Origin: Pseudomonas sp. KU26590
GTDB taxonomy: Bacteria > Pseudomonadota > Gammaproteobacteria > Pseudomonadales > Pseudomonadaceae
Direction: 5' to 3'
DNA: 64,000 nucleotides
Assembly: GCF_026153515.1 (NCBI RefSeq)
Contig: NZ_CP110644.1
Span: 3,501,501-3,565,500, forward strand
This document shows, piece after piece, positions 10,480 through 20,068 of this stretch (positions within the stretch are counted from its first letter, which is position 1; each line of letters opens with the position of its first letter). The translations under genes and the position numbers were made by a program. Below the pieces are notes generated by a model. The model was not told where the DNA came from. It worked only from the letters and a program-made list of their open reading frames with translations, and did no database searches.

Positions 10480-11916
10480 TTAACCCAAGCCTCTGACCGC
10501 TTCGATCATCTTCACCAATACGGCCTGCGCGTCGCCGTAAACCATGTTGCAGTTGTCTGCATAAAACAGCGCATTCTGGATGCCGGCATAACCCTTGCCT
10601 TCACCACGCTTGACCACATACACGTGATGGGCCTTGTCGACGTCAAGAATAGGCATGCCGTAAATGGGGGAAGACTTATCACTGCGCGCAGCGGGATTGA
10701 CCACATCGTTGGCGCCGATGACCAGCACCACGTCGGTGTCCGGAAAATCGGCATTGATGTCCTCCAGCTGGAAAATCAGGTCGTAGGGCACGCCGGCCTC
10801 TGCCAATAGCACGTCCATTTGCCCAGGCATCCGCCCGGCAACCGGGTGTACGGCGAAGCGCACCAGCACGCCAGCCGCCTGCAACAATTTCACGAACTCG
10901 TAGAGCTTCTGCTGACCTTGAGCGACTGCCAGTCCATATCCGGGAACGATGATGACCTTGTTCGCGTAACGCATGGCGACGCCCGCATCGCCTGGAGCCG
11001 AAGGCTTGAGCTCACCCTTGATCGCAACGCCTTTCTTGATGGGCTGATCACCAAAGCGGGCGAATAGCACATGGGCCACCGTACGGTTCATGGCCTTGGC
11101 CATCAGTAACGTGAGCAAAATCCCGGCGGCCCCTACCAGCATGCCGGCAATCATCATCGCCGGGACCTGCAGTACAAACCCTTCAAGACCGACCGCCAGA
11201 CCGGTGAAGGCGTTATAGATGGAGATGACCACTGGCATGTCTGCGCCGCCGATAGGCAGGGTCATGAGAATCCCGAACAGCAGGGCACAGGCGAAGAACA
11301 GACCGATCAGCCAGAAAGCGACGCCTGGCGCGGCACCGGTTTCTCGCATGACGAAAACCAACCCGCCACCCACAGTAAGCGTCACAAGCATCAGCACCGC
11401 ATTGATCAGTTGCAGCCCCTTGATACGCAGTGGCTTGTTGATGCGGCCATCCAGCTTTGCCCAGGCGATCAGCGAACCCGATAACGAAACTGCGCCTATC
11501 AACGCTCCCAGCAACGTTCCGGTCATTGCAGTGAGATCGTGTACACGATTGCCCAGCAGTTCCATCGCGGCTATAGAGGCCGCTGAACCACCGCCCACAC
11601 CGTTGTAGAGCGCGACCATCTGCGGCATGGATGTCATCGCCGCCTTGCGGCCGCTCCACCACGCAACACCGCCACCCAGCAGTAATGCCAGGAGTGCCAG
11701 GCTGATATTGACGGGCAGGGCGGGTCGTGCGGCCTCGCTGACCGAAAAAGCGTAGAGGAAACTCACCAATACGGCGGCCATCATGCCCCAACCAGCAACG
11801 CGGATTCCTCCAGCCGCAGTCACCGGCGAAGACATTCGCCACAATCCGTAGATGAGCAAAAAGGCAGCAAGCAGATACACGGTCCCCGTAAGCCATTGCG
11901 ACGTGATAATAAGCAT
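10480..11916 (-). CDS. pntB: NAD(P) transhydrogenase subunit beta
   Basis: Membrane and NADP(H)-binding subunit of the proton-translocating transhydrogenase, which exchanges hydride between NADH and NADP. The 478-residue protein has about nine membrane helices in its first 290 residues and a C-terminal NADP-binding dIII domain with IIVPGYGLAVAQGQ, VLVIGANDVVNPAA and DKAHHVYVVKRGEGKGYAG. All expected motifs are present and the length is normal. It is the last gene of pntAA-pntAB-pntB, nine bases after pntAB. Confidence 0.95.
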   Translation of the reverse strand: MLIITSQWLTGTVYLLAAFLLIYGLWRMSSPVTAAGGIRVAGWGMMAAVLVSFLYAFSVSEAARPALPVNISLALLALLLGGGVAWWSGRKAAMTSMPQMVALYNGVGGGSAASIAAMELLGNRVHDLTAMTGTLLGALIGAVSLSGSLIAWAKLDGRINKPLRIKGLQLINAVLMLVTLTVGGGLVFVMRETGAAPGVAFWLIGLFFACALLFGILMTLPIGGADMPVVISIYNAFTGLAVGLEGFVLQVPAMMIAGMLVGAAGILLTLLMAKAMNRTVAHVLFARFGDQPIKKGVAIKGELKPSAPGDAGVAMRYANKVIIVPGYGLAVAQGQQKLYEFVKLLQAAGVLVRFAVHPVAGRMPGQMDVLLAEAGVPYDLIFQLEDINADFPDTDVVLVIGANDVVNPAARSDKSSPIYGMPILDVDKAHHVYVVKRGEGKGYAGIQNALFYADNCNMVYGDAQAVLVKMIEAVRGLG

Positions 11917-11925
11917 GCTTGTGCC

Positions 11926-12267
11926 TCAGGCCTTCTCAGGCTTTTTGGTAGCGGAATGATGGGCTTTGCGCCGCTTGATTTCGGGTGCGCTTGTTTGAAA
12001 CATTGCCAACATGCGAACGGTGACGGCATACCCGCCCGCCGCATTGGCGGCACCGAGCAATACCGCGACGAAACCGGCGACCTGCTCGGCGGCTGTCGCC
12101 GCGTCGAGCAAGCCAATAAGACCGCCGACCACGACGATGCCATGAACAAAGTTGGAGCCCGACATCAAGGGCGTATGCAGAATGGCCGGAACCCGACCGA
12201 TGATGACCCAGCCGGTAAATGCGGCGAGCATGAAAATGTAAAGTCCCACAAAGCCGACCAGGCTCAA
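11926..12267 (-). CDS. pntAB: NAD(P) transhydrogenase subunit alpha, membrane part
   Basis: A 113-residue subunit with three or four membrane helices. GVIIGRVPAILHTPLMSGSN-like residues (WVIIGRVPAILHTPLMSG) are conserved in the dII part of PntA. As in many pseudomonads and Rhodospirillum, PntA is split into a soluble NAD-binding piece and this membrane piece. It overlaps pntAA by four bases, suggesting coupled translation. The charged C-terminal tail (KRRKAHHSATKKPEKA) is typical. Confidence 0.92.
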   Translation of the reverse strand: MSLVGFVGLYIFMLAAFTGWVIIGRVPAILHTPLMSGSNFVHGIVVVGGLIGLLDAATAAEQVAGFVAVLLGAANAAGGYAVTVRMLAMFQTSAPEIKRRKAHHSATKKPEKA

Positions 12268-13415
12268 GAGGTTTGCTCCTTAGCCACCGCGTTCAGATCT
12301 GTGGCGACTTTCTCCGGCGGGTGCACGAGTTTGCCTGCATGGGTCAGTGCGGTTTGCGACAGGACCTGATCCTCCCAGTCGATGCGGATGACGTTTTCCT
12401 TCAGCATGAGGGTCAACAGGTTGAACTGATTTTTCGCATACAGCGTGCTGGCGTCCTGACTCAATGAAGAGGGCAGGTTAAGCGGTGCCATCAAGGTGAC
12501 TTGACCGATCATGACGGTCTTCCCGGGCACACAGCCCTCGCAATTACCGCCACCTTCGGCACCCAGGTCGACCACGACGGCTCCGGGTTTCATGCCTGCC
12601 AGCTGTTCGGCGCCAATCAGGCGTGGAGAAGGGTGGTCCGGTATGGCTGCCGTGGTGATGACCAGGTCAGCCTTCTGGATATGCTCAGTCAGGACTCGCG
12701 CAACCTCGGTTTTTTCCGCCGCACTCAACTCGCGTGCGTAGCCACCTTTCCCGCGAGCATCGACGCCTACATTGACGAAGCTGGCACCCAGTGACCTGGC
12801 TTGCTCCTCGGTTTCCGGTCTGACGTCATAGCCTTCCACGATAGCGCCCAGGCGATGTGCAGTGGCGATGGCCTCAAGACCGGCCACCCCCAGGCCGAGT
12901 ACCAGCACCCGTGCGGGTCCGACAATACCTGCGGCAGTGGTGAGCTTGGGCAGGATGCGGGTCATATGAGCCGACCCGAGTTGCACCGCGTAGTAACCCG
13001 ATAAGGCTGACTGGCTTGAAAGGGCATCCATTGACTGGGCGCGAGTGATGCGTGGCACACGCTCCATGGCAAAACAGGTGATGCGGCGCTCCAATAATCG
13101 CTTTACCAGTGCAGGATTCTTTTGCGCGTATACAAAGCACAAAAGGATTGAGCCTGGTTTCATTTTGTCCACGACGTCCAGCGAGGGCGCCTGGACGGCC
13201 AGCACGACATCGGCTTCGTGCACCAATAGCCCCACGCCGGACAGAAAAGAAACGTCCTGATACGCCGTGTCCGGGAGGAAGCTGGCATCGCCAGCTCCCG
13301 ACTGCATATGAAGTCGGGCACCCAGCGCACGAAGCTTTTCGCAGAGGCTCGGTATCAATGCCACACGTCGTTCGTGCGGGTGGGTCTCTTTCATCACAGC
13401 AACATTGACGTACAT
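12264..13415 (-). CDS. pntAA: NAD(P) transhydrogenase subunit alpha, NAD-binding part
   Basis: A 383-residue soluble protein of the alanine dehydrogenase/PntA N-terminal family. It shows VAVMKETHPHERRVALIP at the start, a Rossmann site VLVLGLGVAGLEAIATA and VVDLGAEGGGNCEGC. It binds NAD(H) for the hydride transfer completed by pntAB and pntB. I start at 13415 because AAGGAG lies seven bases upstream; the ATG 30 bases further out is not needed. Confidence 0.94.
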   Translation of the reverse strand: MYVNVAVMKETHPHERRVALIPSLCEKLRALGARLHMQSGAGDASFLPDTAYQDVSFLSGVGLLVHEADVVLAVQAPSLDVVDKMKPGSILLCFVYAQKNPALVKRLLERRITCFAMERVPRITRAQSMDALSSQSALSGYYAVQLGSAHMTRILPKLTTAAGIVGPARVLVLGLGVAGLEAIATAHRLGAIVEGYDVRPETEEQARSLGASFVNVGVDARGKGGYARELSAAEKTEVARVLTEHIQKADLVITTAAIPDHPSPRLIGAEQLAGMKPGAVVVDLGAEGGGNCEGCVPGKTVMIGQVTLMAPLNLPSSLSQDASTLYAKNQFNLLTLMLKENVIRIDWEDQVLSQTALTHAGKLVHPPEKVATDLNAVAKEQTS

Positions 13416-13481
13416 CGTGCGCTCCTTCGGGGAAATATCCGGCAAGTGCCGGACACCTGGAATGTTTCTGGGCGCGAGATA

Positions 13482-14864
13482 TCAGGCAGGCGCTTGAGCG
13501 TCCACGTAACGCACAAGCTTTTTGTTTACAAATTGCTGAATGCCCATATCGCCAAGCTCACGGCCGTATCCCGAGTCCTTGATCCCACCGAACGGCAACT
13601 CTGCATCGCTCCAGCTGATGTTGTTGATGAACATCATTCCGGTCTCGATACGGCTGGCAACACGACGACCCCTAGCGAGATCGCGAGTAAACACCGAGCC
13701 CCCCAAGCCAAAATCGGAATCGTTGGCCATGGCAATGGCTGCTTCTTCGTCGGCCACTCGAAAAAACAGCGCAACGGGCCCGAAGAACTCGTCTCTGTAG
13801 GCAGGGTTGTCAGGGGAGATCTCAGCAAGGATTGTGGGTTCCATGAAGGAGCCGGGGCGAGCAATTCGGTTGCCTCCCAACAGCACCGTTGCACCATGGG
13901 CAATGGCGGTCTGCACCTGATCGAGCAATTGCAGTAGCGCCTCTTCCGAAGATAAAGGCCCCAAGGTCGTTCTCTCGTCCATGGGATCACCGGCTTTCAA
14001 CAGGGCCAGCCCGGCTTGAAAACCTGCAAGAAACGCGTCGGCCAGTTCTTCTACGACGATGAAACGCTTGGCGGCGCAGCATGTCTGCCCGCAGTTATAC
14101 ATCCGCCCCCAGATCGCCCATCTGATCGCAAGCTCGAGGTCGGCGTCTTCCAGAACGATGAACGCATCGCTCCCTCCCAGTTCCATGGAGGAAGGTTTCA
14201 GATTCTGCCCGGCCCGTGAAGCCAGAATACGACCGGCACTGACACTGCCGGTCAACGCGACGCCCTTTACGCGCGGATCATCGACCACCCTATTGGACTG
14301 TTCGTGGGAGATCAGCAGATTGGTGTAAAGACCCGCAGGGGCACCTGCTTCAAGCAGAATCCGCTCAAAAGCAATCGCGCATTGAGGAACGCAACCAGCG
14401 TGTTTGACTACCAGCACGTTTCCGGCCATCAGGTGCGGACCCGCAACACGAGCGAGTTGATAGAACGGGAAATTCCAGGGTTCAACCCCGAAAATCAGAC
14501 CAATAGGGCTGCTTTCCATGTGGGCCTCACCTTGAAACGGGTGAAGAACTTCCGGCGCTAGAAATCGTTCGGCATTACTGGCGTAGTACTCCAGAATGCC
14601 AGCACTGAATTTAACCTCGCCCCTGGCCTCGTTCAGAAGCTTTCCCATCTCCAGCGTGGCCTTGCGAGCCAGCATGTCGAATTGTTCATGCATCAACTGA
14701 CCTGCCTTGGCAATGATCAAGCCACGCTGCGCATACGTCTGATTTTTCCAGGACGAGTAGCACTGCGCAGCGATCTTGAGCTTGTTCTCAAGTTGCTGAT
14801 CGCTCAGCGTCTCAAACTGTTCGAGCAATTTGCCGTTGTAGGGATTGAGCGTCATATAGGCCAT
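13482..14864 (-). CDS. NAD(P)-dependent aldehyde dehydrogenase, succinate-semialdehyde type
   Basis: A 460-residue aldehyde dehydrogenase. Key residues are the N169-type PWNFPF segment, the general-base Glu in SMELGGSDAF (about 231-240) and the nucleophile Cys in NCGQTCCAAKRF (about 266). Close to the Sad/YneI group that oxidises succinate semialdehyde, but it could serve other aliphatic aldehydes. It lies 67 bp after the start of pntAA on the same strand and might be transcribed ahead of the transhydrogenase operon, supplying reduced cofactor. Confidence 0.9.
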   Translation of the reverse strand: MAYMTLNPYNGKLLEQFETLSDQQLENKLKIAAQCYSSWKNQTYAQRGLIIAKAGQLMHEQFDMLARKATLEMGKLLNEARGEVKFSAGILEYYASNAERFLAPEVLHPFQGEAHMESSPIGLIFGVEPWNFPFYQLARVAGPHLMAGNVLVVKHAGCVPQCAIAFERILLEAGAPAGLYTNLLISHEQSNRVVDDPRVKGVALTGSVSAGRILASRAGQNLKPSSMELGGSDAFIVLEDADLELAIRWAIWGRMYNCGQTCCAAKRFIVVEELADAFLAGFQAGLALLKAGDPMDERTTLGPLSSEEALLQLLDQVQTAIAHGATVLLGGNRIARPGSFMEPTILAEISPDNPAYRDEFFGPVALFFRVADEEAAIAMANDSDFGLGGSVFTRDLARGRRVASRIETGMMFINNISWSDAELPFGGIKDSGYGRELGDMGIQQFVNKKLVRYVDAQAPA

Positions 14865-15227
14865 AACGGGTGCCCTGAGTTAAGTGGAGTATCAGCAACC
14901 TACGGGGTTGAACACCCGATTTGCCTTGTAATGGCTCCGATACCTTCTACCCGCCAATGGCTCGCTGCCAGAGTCGGAAACTACCCATAAGCGCTGTGGG
15001 CAGGGCAGGCGTGAAGGGGTTGGAAGGCCGGCAAGCGATGAAAAATCAACCACGCGCCGTGTGGGTGCAGAAACGGAGTAGTATCGGTACCAGCGTCAAT
15101 CCGCAGCAGGTTCCCTCAGGAATATTCAGCATGTGCGTTAGCCGATCCATAACCGAAGGATCAACATCGCTAAAGGTCATGTCTTGCGCGCGCCCCGACG
15201 ACAGGGACTCAGGTTCGAAGGGGCTGT
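14865..15227. other. Divergent promoter region
   Basis: 363 bp between the aldehyde dehydrogenase (minus) and the regulator gene (plus). It must hold both promoters. I could not identify a confident -35/-10 pair or an Anr box. An open frame at 14921-15235 has no protein-like features. Confidence 0.4.
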
Positions 15228-17351
15228 ATGTATAAAACTGATGAGCTCAATCAAACTTCAATTCGAGAGGTGCTGTGTCAGTCAGCTGCGCCAATTCTGT
15301 TTCTCGACAGCGACTTGAATATTGTGTTTTTCACGCCGGCAATAACCCACGTGTTTAATATGCTGTCCAGCGATAAAGGACGCCCGTTGGCTGATCTCTG
15401 CTCCCGAGCGGCGACCATCCATTTGTTGTCCGAAGTTCAGGAAACACTAAACAGTGGGGCACCCTGCGCAACATTTATCACATTGAGCAGTGGCCGCTGT
15501 TTCGATTGTGTCATCACGCAGTGTCCGCCTTGGGAAAGCGGAAAAAATGCAGTGGTGCTGGTGTTCACAGAGACCACAGAAGAGCGACGCCTCGGTAGTA
15601 AACTTGCCAGTGTTTACGAACACGCATCGCGCCAGCACATCACCCGTTTGCAGCGTTGGAGCTCCGCGGATCAACGGCTTCGCCAGTCTGCGCAAGCCGT
15701 CGCCCTAATTGCAGGTCAGCTCGCGGCGACGAAATATGACCCGTTCTGTTCAGCTTCCGGGTTGGTGGAGCAGTTGGGTGAAAACATGGAAGTTTTTTTC
15801 GGTCGTCTTGCCACCCAACTGGATGGAGACAGTGATGACGAAGAAATAAACACTTCCGATGCGCTGGACTTTTCAATCCAAGACATCTTCGATCGGTTGG
15901 CGGTGGATCTCTGGCCTCTGGCGTCGGTCCGAAAAATCAGAGCGCGCGCAGTCGCCAGTACGGTACAGGTAAGAAGTTACCCGGATGGTCTGGCAAGGAT
16001 ACTGGGCAACGTGATCTTCAATGTCGTAACTCATATGAGCGGCGAGAGACTGTCGTTGGGGTGCAGAAGGCGCTCCGGGTGGGTGGATATAGAGCTCAGA
16101 TACACGGGACAGGGAAGACGCACTGACGCGTTATGCGTGTTGTCCACGTCAGACACGGAAGACTCCACAAGCGGAGTCCCGGGCAGTCCGAAACTATATA
16201 TTCCAGGCGTTCAGTTGCAGGTCAAGACTCAGCCGGGAAAAGGCACGCTCATCTCAATCAGTGTGCCGCTGTCGCGCTCTCACAATCGTCCGGCCGGCTA
16301 CATCTGTTCTAAAAACTCAAACACACAGGTGTCGGCCGGCATGCTATTGATCGTTGAACCTGATGATCGCTTGCGGGACTTGCTGAGTTTCGCCCTCGGC
16401 AAGCTTGGCTACCAGATTGCCGCTGCCAGCGACGCATGCACTGCTCTTGAGTGTATTGCTCACTCGGGCGTCCAGCCGGACCTCATCCTGACAGCTTACG
16501 CACTTGGGCAGCAGATTGACGGGGTACAGCTGGTACAAAAGATGCGCGAGCAGTTCCGTAGGGCAATACCTGCGATCATATTGAGCACCGAGAACCATGA
16601 ACGGGTGTGTCAGCTGATTTGGGCAGGTAACTGCACGCTGCTTCGAAAGCCCGTCGGGTTAAATATGCTCACTTTTATCGTCAGCACACTGCTGAGAACA
16701 GCGCTCCAGGAAACGATCAAACTGTCTGTAAAGTCAGATCGCCCGCCGATTATATTTCTGGTAAACGATGACGGGCTGTTAAAAGCCACGTTACGTCAGT
16801 CACTGGAGGCCGACAGCTACGAAGTTCAGGATTATTCTGGCTGTGCGGAATTCCTCGCCAGTTACTCTCCGGGCCGCCAAGCCTGTCTGATTGTAGATGC
16901 TCATATGTCAGGTATGAACGGGCTGGAACTGGCCAGGCGACTAAGGGCCGATGGTGACGACCTGCCCATCATCATGATCAGCAGCCAAAGCAGCATTTCA
17001 TCTGTCGTGGACGCCATGAACGTCGGGATCTGCGATTTTATAGAAAAACCATTCCGTCGCCAGGACTTGCTGACCCGTGTGGCCAACGCCTTGCTCACGT
17101 ACAAAAAGACCGAAATCCTGCGAGCCAGCCGCAAATCAGCCATCGATCATATCGCTCATCTTACCGTGCGTCAGCGTCAGATCATGGCCATGGTACTGGC
17201 GGGGCAACCCAGCAAGAACATAGCCGTCAACCTGGGCATCAGTCAGAGGACCGTTGAAAAGCACAGAGCATCGATCATGTCTCGGACGGAGGCAAAATCC
17301 ATCCCCGAACTGGCCCGTCTTGCCTTGGAGGCAAGCGCATTGGCTCGGTGA
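15228..17351 (+). CDS. Fused PAS / degenerate kinase-like / two-receiver / LuxR-type regulator
   Basis: A 707-residue signalling protein of unusual layout. Residues about 15-120 form a PAS-like domain. About 215-350 resembles an HATPase_c fold with a weak N-box and glycine motif (TQPGKGTLISISVPL), and there is no clear phospho-accepting H-box, so kinase activity is doubtful. A first receiver (about 370-485) has LILTAYAL where LLD is expected, hence lacks the acceptor Asp. A second receiver (about 505-620) keeps LIVDAHMSGMNG and EKPF. The C-terminus is a FixJ/LuxR helix-turn-helix (LTVRQRQIMAMVLAG...NLGISQRTVEKHR). It is probably a DNA-binding regulator, perhaps of the neighbouring pnt/aldehyde dehydrogenase/BON genes. 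Confidence 0.8.
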   Translation: MYKTDELNQTSIREVLCQSAAPILFLDSDLNIVFFTPAITHVFNMLSSDKGRPLADLCSRAATIHLLSEVQETLNSGAPCATFITLSSGRCFDCVITQCPPWESGKNAVVLVFTETTEERRLGSKLASVYEHASRQHITRLQRWSSADQRLRQSAQAVALIAGQLAATKYDPFCSASGLVEQLGENMEVFFGRLATQLDGDSDDEEINTSDALDFSIQDIFDRLAVDLWPLASVRKIRARAVASTVQVRSYPDGLARILGNVIFNVVTHMSGERLSLGCRRRSGWVDIELRYTGQGRRTDALCVLSTSDTEDSTSGVPGSPKLYIPGVQLQVKTQPGKGTLISISVPLSRSHNRPAGYICSKNSNTQVSAGMLLIVEPDDRLRDLLSFALGKLGYQIAAASDACTALECIAHSGVQPDLILTAYALGQQIDGVQLVQKMREQFRRAIPAIILSTENHERVCQLIWAGNCTLLRKPVGLNMLTFIVSTLLRTALQETIKLSVKSDRPPIIFLVNDDGLLKATLRQSLEADSYEVQDYSGCAEFLASYSPGRQACLIVDAHMSGMNGLELARRLRADGDDLPIIMISSQSSISSVVDAMNVGICDFIEKPFRRQDLLTRVANALLTYKKTEILRASRKSAIDHIAHLTVRQRQIMAMVLAGQPSKNIAVNLGISQRTVEKHRASIMSRTEAKSIPELARLALEASALAR

Positions 17352-17364
17352 GATGTGGCGACTG

Positions 17365-18030
17365 TTAACGGTGCGATGAGACGATCAGGTGAGAGACGAC
17401 CCTCTGTACTCCGGCAGTACCCGATGCAGTCGAGCGTGCCATCTCCAGCTCGGGAAGTGACGCTACCGCCCCGGTCAGGGTGACTTCACCATGGTTGACC
17501 AGAACCTCGATACCATGGGCGTCAATGCTGGCTCTGCGCCTGAATGCCGACTCGATATCCGCCTTGATCGTATCAGGGTAAGCGTGAGTCTTTATGGTGA
17601 TATCGTTGTTAATCCCTCTGATACCCTGCAGGTATCGCACGGCATAACCGGCAGTTTGTCGCTGATGTTCAGACTCTACTTCGCCTGAGAGCACCAGCCA
17701 GCCATCTGACACATTGACGCTGATTTTATGACCTGCAAGTGAGGCATTCCATTCCAGCGCATTGACCGCTGCCAACACAATATCGCTGTCGGTGCGAACA
17801 TGATTAGAGGAGACGATCACTTCAATATTATTTATCAGCGCGACTACCCTTGATACCTGGGAGGCGGCTTCTTCAGCGTGCCATTTTTCGGCATGACTGC
17901 TTACCTCGCCGGAAAGCGTTACCGTTCCATCACTGACATGCACCAAAATATGCTTCGCCTCCAGGGCCAGATCCCAGTTCAGTTCTGCTATTACCTGCTG
18001 GTGCAACTCTTCATCCGTAGTCATCTGCAA
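17365..18030 (-). CDS. Protein with three BON domains
   Basis: A 221-residue protein made of three BON repeats (about 5-73, 78-147 and 148-217), each with the glycine pattern VHVSDGTVTLSGEV, VNVSDGWLVLSGEV or VLVNHGEVTLTGAV. BON domains bind membranes or ligands, as in OsmY, and are linked to osmotic and envelope stress. OsmY has a signal peptide, but none is visible here, so this copy may be cytoplasmic. It converges on the LuxR-type regulator with only 13 bp between stops. Confidence 0.88.
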   Translation of the reverse strand: MQMTTDEELHQQVIAELNWDLALEAKHILVHVSDGTVTLSGEVSSHAEKWHAEEAASQVSRVVALINNIEVIVSSNHVRTDSDIVLAAVNALEWNASLAGHKISVNVSDGWLVLSGEVESEHQRQTAGYAVRYLQGIRGINNDITIKTHAYPDTIKADIESAFRRRASIDAHGIEVLVNHGEVTLTGAVASLPELEMARSTASGTAGVQRVVSHLIVSSHR

Positions 18031-18347
18031 CGCTCCAGTGGTTCACAAGATAAGGTGACTGATCCAACGGATAGTATCGCGTTGCGACTGTTCCCAGCAG
18101 GATCGGAAAGTACTCACGAACCGAGACCGGCCTGCTTGATATCAACGATCATATAGGACTTTATGACTGACTTTTTATCAGGGCGTCATTGTGCCAATAG
18201 CCAAGCTAGGGAATTCCAAAATCGCGAACATTGGAGAGAGACAATTCAAAATTCGCCATGGTCATCATAGCCTGGATAATTTTCAATTTCGGCAGTCGAA
18301 AGGTGAACGAAAACATTTCTGAATGAGCGGGGCTCTCCGGTGGTCGT
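18031..18347. other. Intergenic stretch without a supported gene
   Basis: About 317 bp upstream of the BON gene. No conserved element was recognised. It should contain the BON promoter on the minus strand. Confidence 0.4.
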
Positions 18348-18729
18348 TATCGACACAACTGCATAGAGATAGCATCCAATTCACGATCAAAACTGGCGTT
18401 CTCTGCGGCGCTCAGGAAACCCTGTTGAGTCACGAAGCCTTGGGTTTTCACGCGCACGTCCTGTACACGGTTGATCATCTGATTAGCTTCAGCTTCGGTA
18501 ATCTTTCGTGCCTTTCGGGCTGTGCTGATATCCGCAGCCAGGACATTTGCCCTTGCCGATATATGGGCCTGTCGTACATCAGTGATCGTCCCGCCTGTCT
18601 CACCTGCCAGCGTACGCTGCGCCTGTAGAACGCAGCCTGTAGAACGCAGCCTGGCAGGATGGGGCCTGGTTCGGCAGCAACAGCTTGCAAGCTGAACGCT
18701 GTCATCACCATCAAAACGTACTGCTTCAT
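18348..18729 (-). pseudogene. Small secreted protein gene frameshifted by a 14-bp tandem duplication
   Basis: The first frame starts MKQYVLMVMTAFSLQAVAAE, a clean signal peptide. After the exact duplication at 18622-18649 the reading moves to another frame, which continues to a stop at 18348. Its tail contains RKITEAEANQMINRVQDVR and SAAENASFDRELDAISMQLC. Removing one 14-bp copy restores a single frame of about 120 residues, a small periplasmic protein of a type common in pseudomonads with no known function. Either a dead gene or one switched by repeat slippage. No strong ribosome binding site is seen before the start. Confidence 0.65.
18622..18649. repeat. Perfect 14-bp tandem duplication
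   Basis: CCTGTAGAACGCAG occurs twice head to tail at 18622-18635 and 18636-18649, followed by CCTGG. Fourteen is not a multiple of three, so the duplication shifts the reading frame of the small secreted-protein gene. Confidence 0.95.
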
Positions 18730-18859
18730 GAACACGACTCTATGGGATTCGTTGTGAACGATGAACACGCTGTATTCGAGTACGATACCCCAAATCGGTG
18801 GTTCAGCCTGCGTGTGGGAGTTCTGTCATAAACGTCCTCTGAGCCTGCGTATTTAGCGC

Positions 18860-19486
18860 TCAGCCCGCGAACTTGTAATCACCGCCTTTTTCTATCGCAC
18901 TGACATAGGCCGGCCGCGCCTGGAACCGGTCGATCCACGCGGCTAGGCTAGGGTAGTTGTGCAGCATGCCCTGGGACTTTGCGAACTCGCCAATAAAGCT
19001 CATTTGGATATCCGCGCCGCTGATTTCTTCACCCAATAAGTATGGGGTAAGTTTCAACGCGTTCTCCAGATAACCCAGGTAGTTTGCCAGCTCAGATTCA
19101 ATTCGCGGCTGCAGCGGCTTGCCAGCTTCCCCAAGGCGCCCGACATAAAGGCTGAGCATCAGCGGCAGCATGGCCGACCCTTCTGCGAAATGTAGCCATT
19201 GCACATATTCGTCGTAGGTGGCGGTGGCCGGGGCAGGTTGCAAGCGGCCGTCGCCGTGGCGGCGGATCAGATAATCGACGATAGCCCCGGATTCGATCAG
19301 CACATGAGGTCCATCCTGAATAACCGGTGATTTGCCCAGCGGGTTTATGGCTTTCAATTCAGGCGGCGCCAGGTTGGTCTTGGCGTCTCTTTGGTAGTGC
19401 TTGATTTCGTAGGGCAGGGCGAGCTCTTCGAGTAGCCAGAGGATGCGCTGCGAACGGGAATTGTTGAGATGGTGAACGATGATCAT
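18860..19486 (-). CDS. Glutathione S-transferase family protein
   Basis: A 208-residue protein with the thioredoxin-like N-terminal domain (HHLNNSRSQRILWLLEELALPYEI, with Ser/Arg at the active-site turn), the GSH-binding GKSPVIQDG and IESGAIVDYL, and a helical C-terminal domain ending LAAWIDRFQARPAYVSA. It would conjugate or reduce electrophiles with glutathione in the cytosol; the substrate is unknown. I start at MIIVHH (19486) rather than the ATG 21 bases upstream. Confidence 0.9.
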   Translation of the reverse strand: MIIVHHLNNSRSQRILWLLEELALPYEIKHYQRDAKTNLAPPELKAINPLGKSPVIQDGPHVLIESGAIVDYLIRRHGDGRLQPAPATATYDEYVQWLHFAEGSAMLPLMLSLYVGRLGEAGKPLQPRIESELANYLGYLENALKLTPYLLGEEISGADIQMSFIGEFAKSQGMLHNYPSLAAWIDRFQARPAYVSAIEKGGDYKFAG

Positions 19487-19819
19487 GAGGTTCCCTATGA
19501 GATGCAAAGGTGTGTAAGGACAGACTGTTGTGTCGCACCGTCGTTCTAAATGGTTGCGAAATCAGCAGTCGGTAGCATCTTCTCGAAGGCGGCGCCTCGG
19601 TGATGATGCAAAACCTGATTCGCGATACGTTCGGCGGCCATTGGCATTGAGGTGATCTCCTGCAGTGACGCGCAGGATGGCGGAGGGTAGGGGGCATGAT
19701 GAGGAATCCAGAGGCTCATCCTCGCTGAACTAATCACTGCGCCCGTCCCCTAATTCTGCGCAGGTTGCGCCAATCCCAGGCTGATCCTGGGTCACTCACA
19801 CACGAAGTTTTGGTGAATT
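19487..19819. other. Divergent intergenic region
   Basis: About 333 bp between the glutathione transferase and the CsbD-like gene. Both promoters should lie here, but no confident boxes were found. No other gene is supported. Confidence 0.4.
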
Positions 19820-20068
19820 ATGAAGAGCGAACAGGTAGAAGGCGTTGTAGAACAGGTTGCCGGCAAAGCACAGAGCGCAGTTGGGAAACTGTTTGGTGAT
19901 TCGAAGCTGGAGGCGGAGGGTACTGGTCGCCAGGCTTCTGGTCAGTTGACCCAAGCCTATGGCGATGCCATGGACAGCGTATCTGCGTTTGTTAAAGAGA
20001 AACCAGTCGCTGCAGTTGCAATTGGTGGAATTGCTTTGCTGATTCTAGACCGTCTCTTCCGCCGCTGA
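19820..20068 (+). CDS. CsbD-like stress protein with C-terminal membrane helix
   Basis: An 82-residue protein. The first 55 residues have the CsbD pattern (EQVEGVVEQVAGKAQSAVGK, then GDSKLEAEGTGRQASGQ), and residues about 61-78 (KPVAAVAIGGIALLILDRLF) form a membrane anchor like that of ElaB/DUF883 proteins. Such proteins rise in stationary phase and general stress. It is a stand-alone gene. Confidence 0.8.
   Translation: MKSEQVEGVVEQVAGKAQSAVGKLFGDSKLEAEGTGRQASGQLTQAYGDAMDSVSAFVKEKPVAAVAIGGIALLILDRLFRR

Noticed and set aside
10366..10809. 147-codon plus-strand frame
   Set aside because: Mostly antisense to pntB and without family features.
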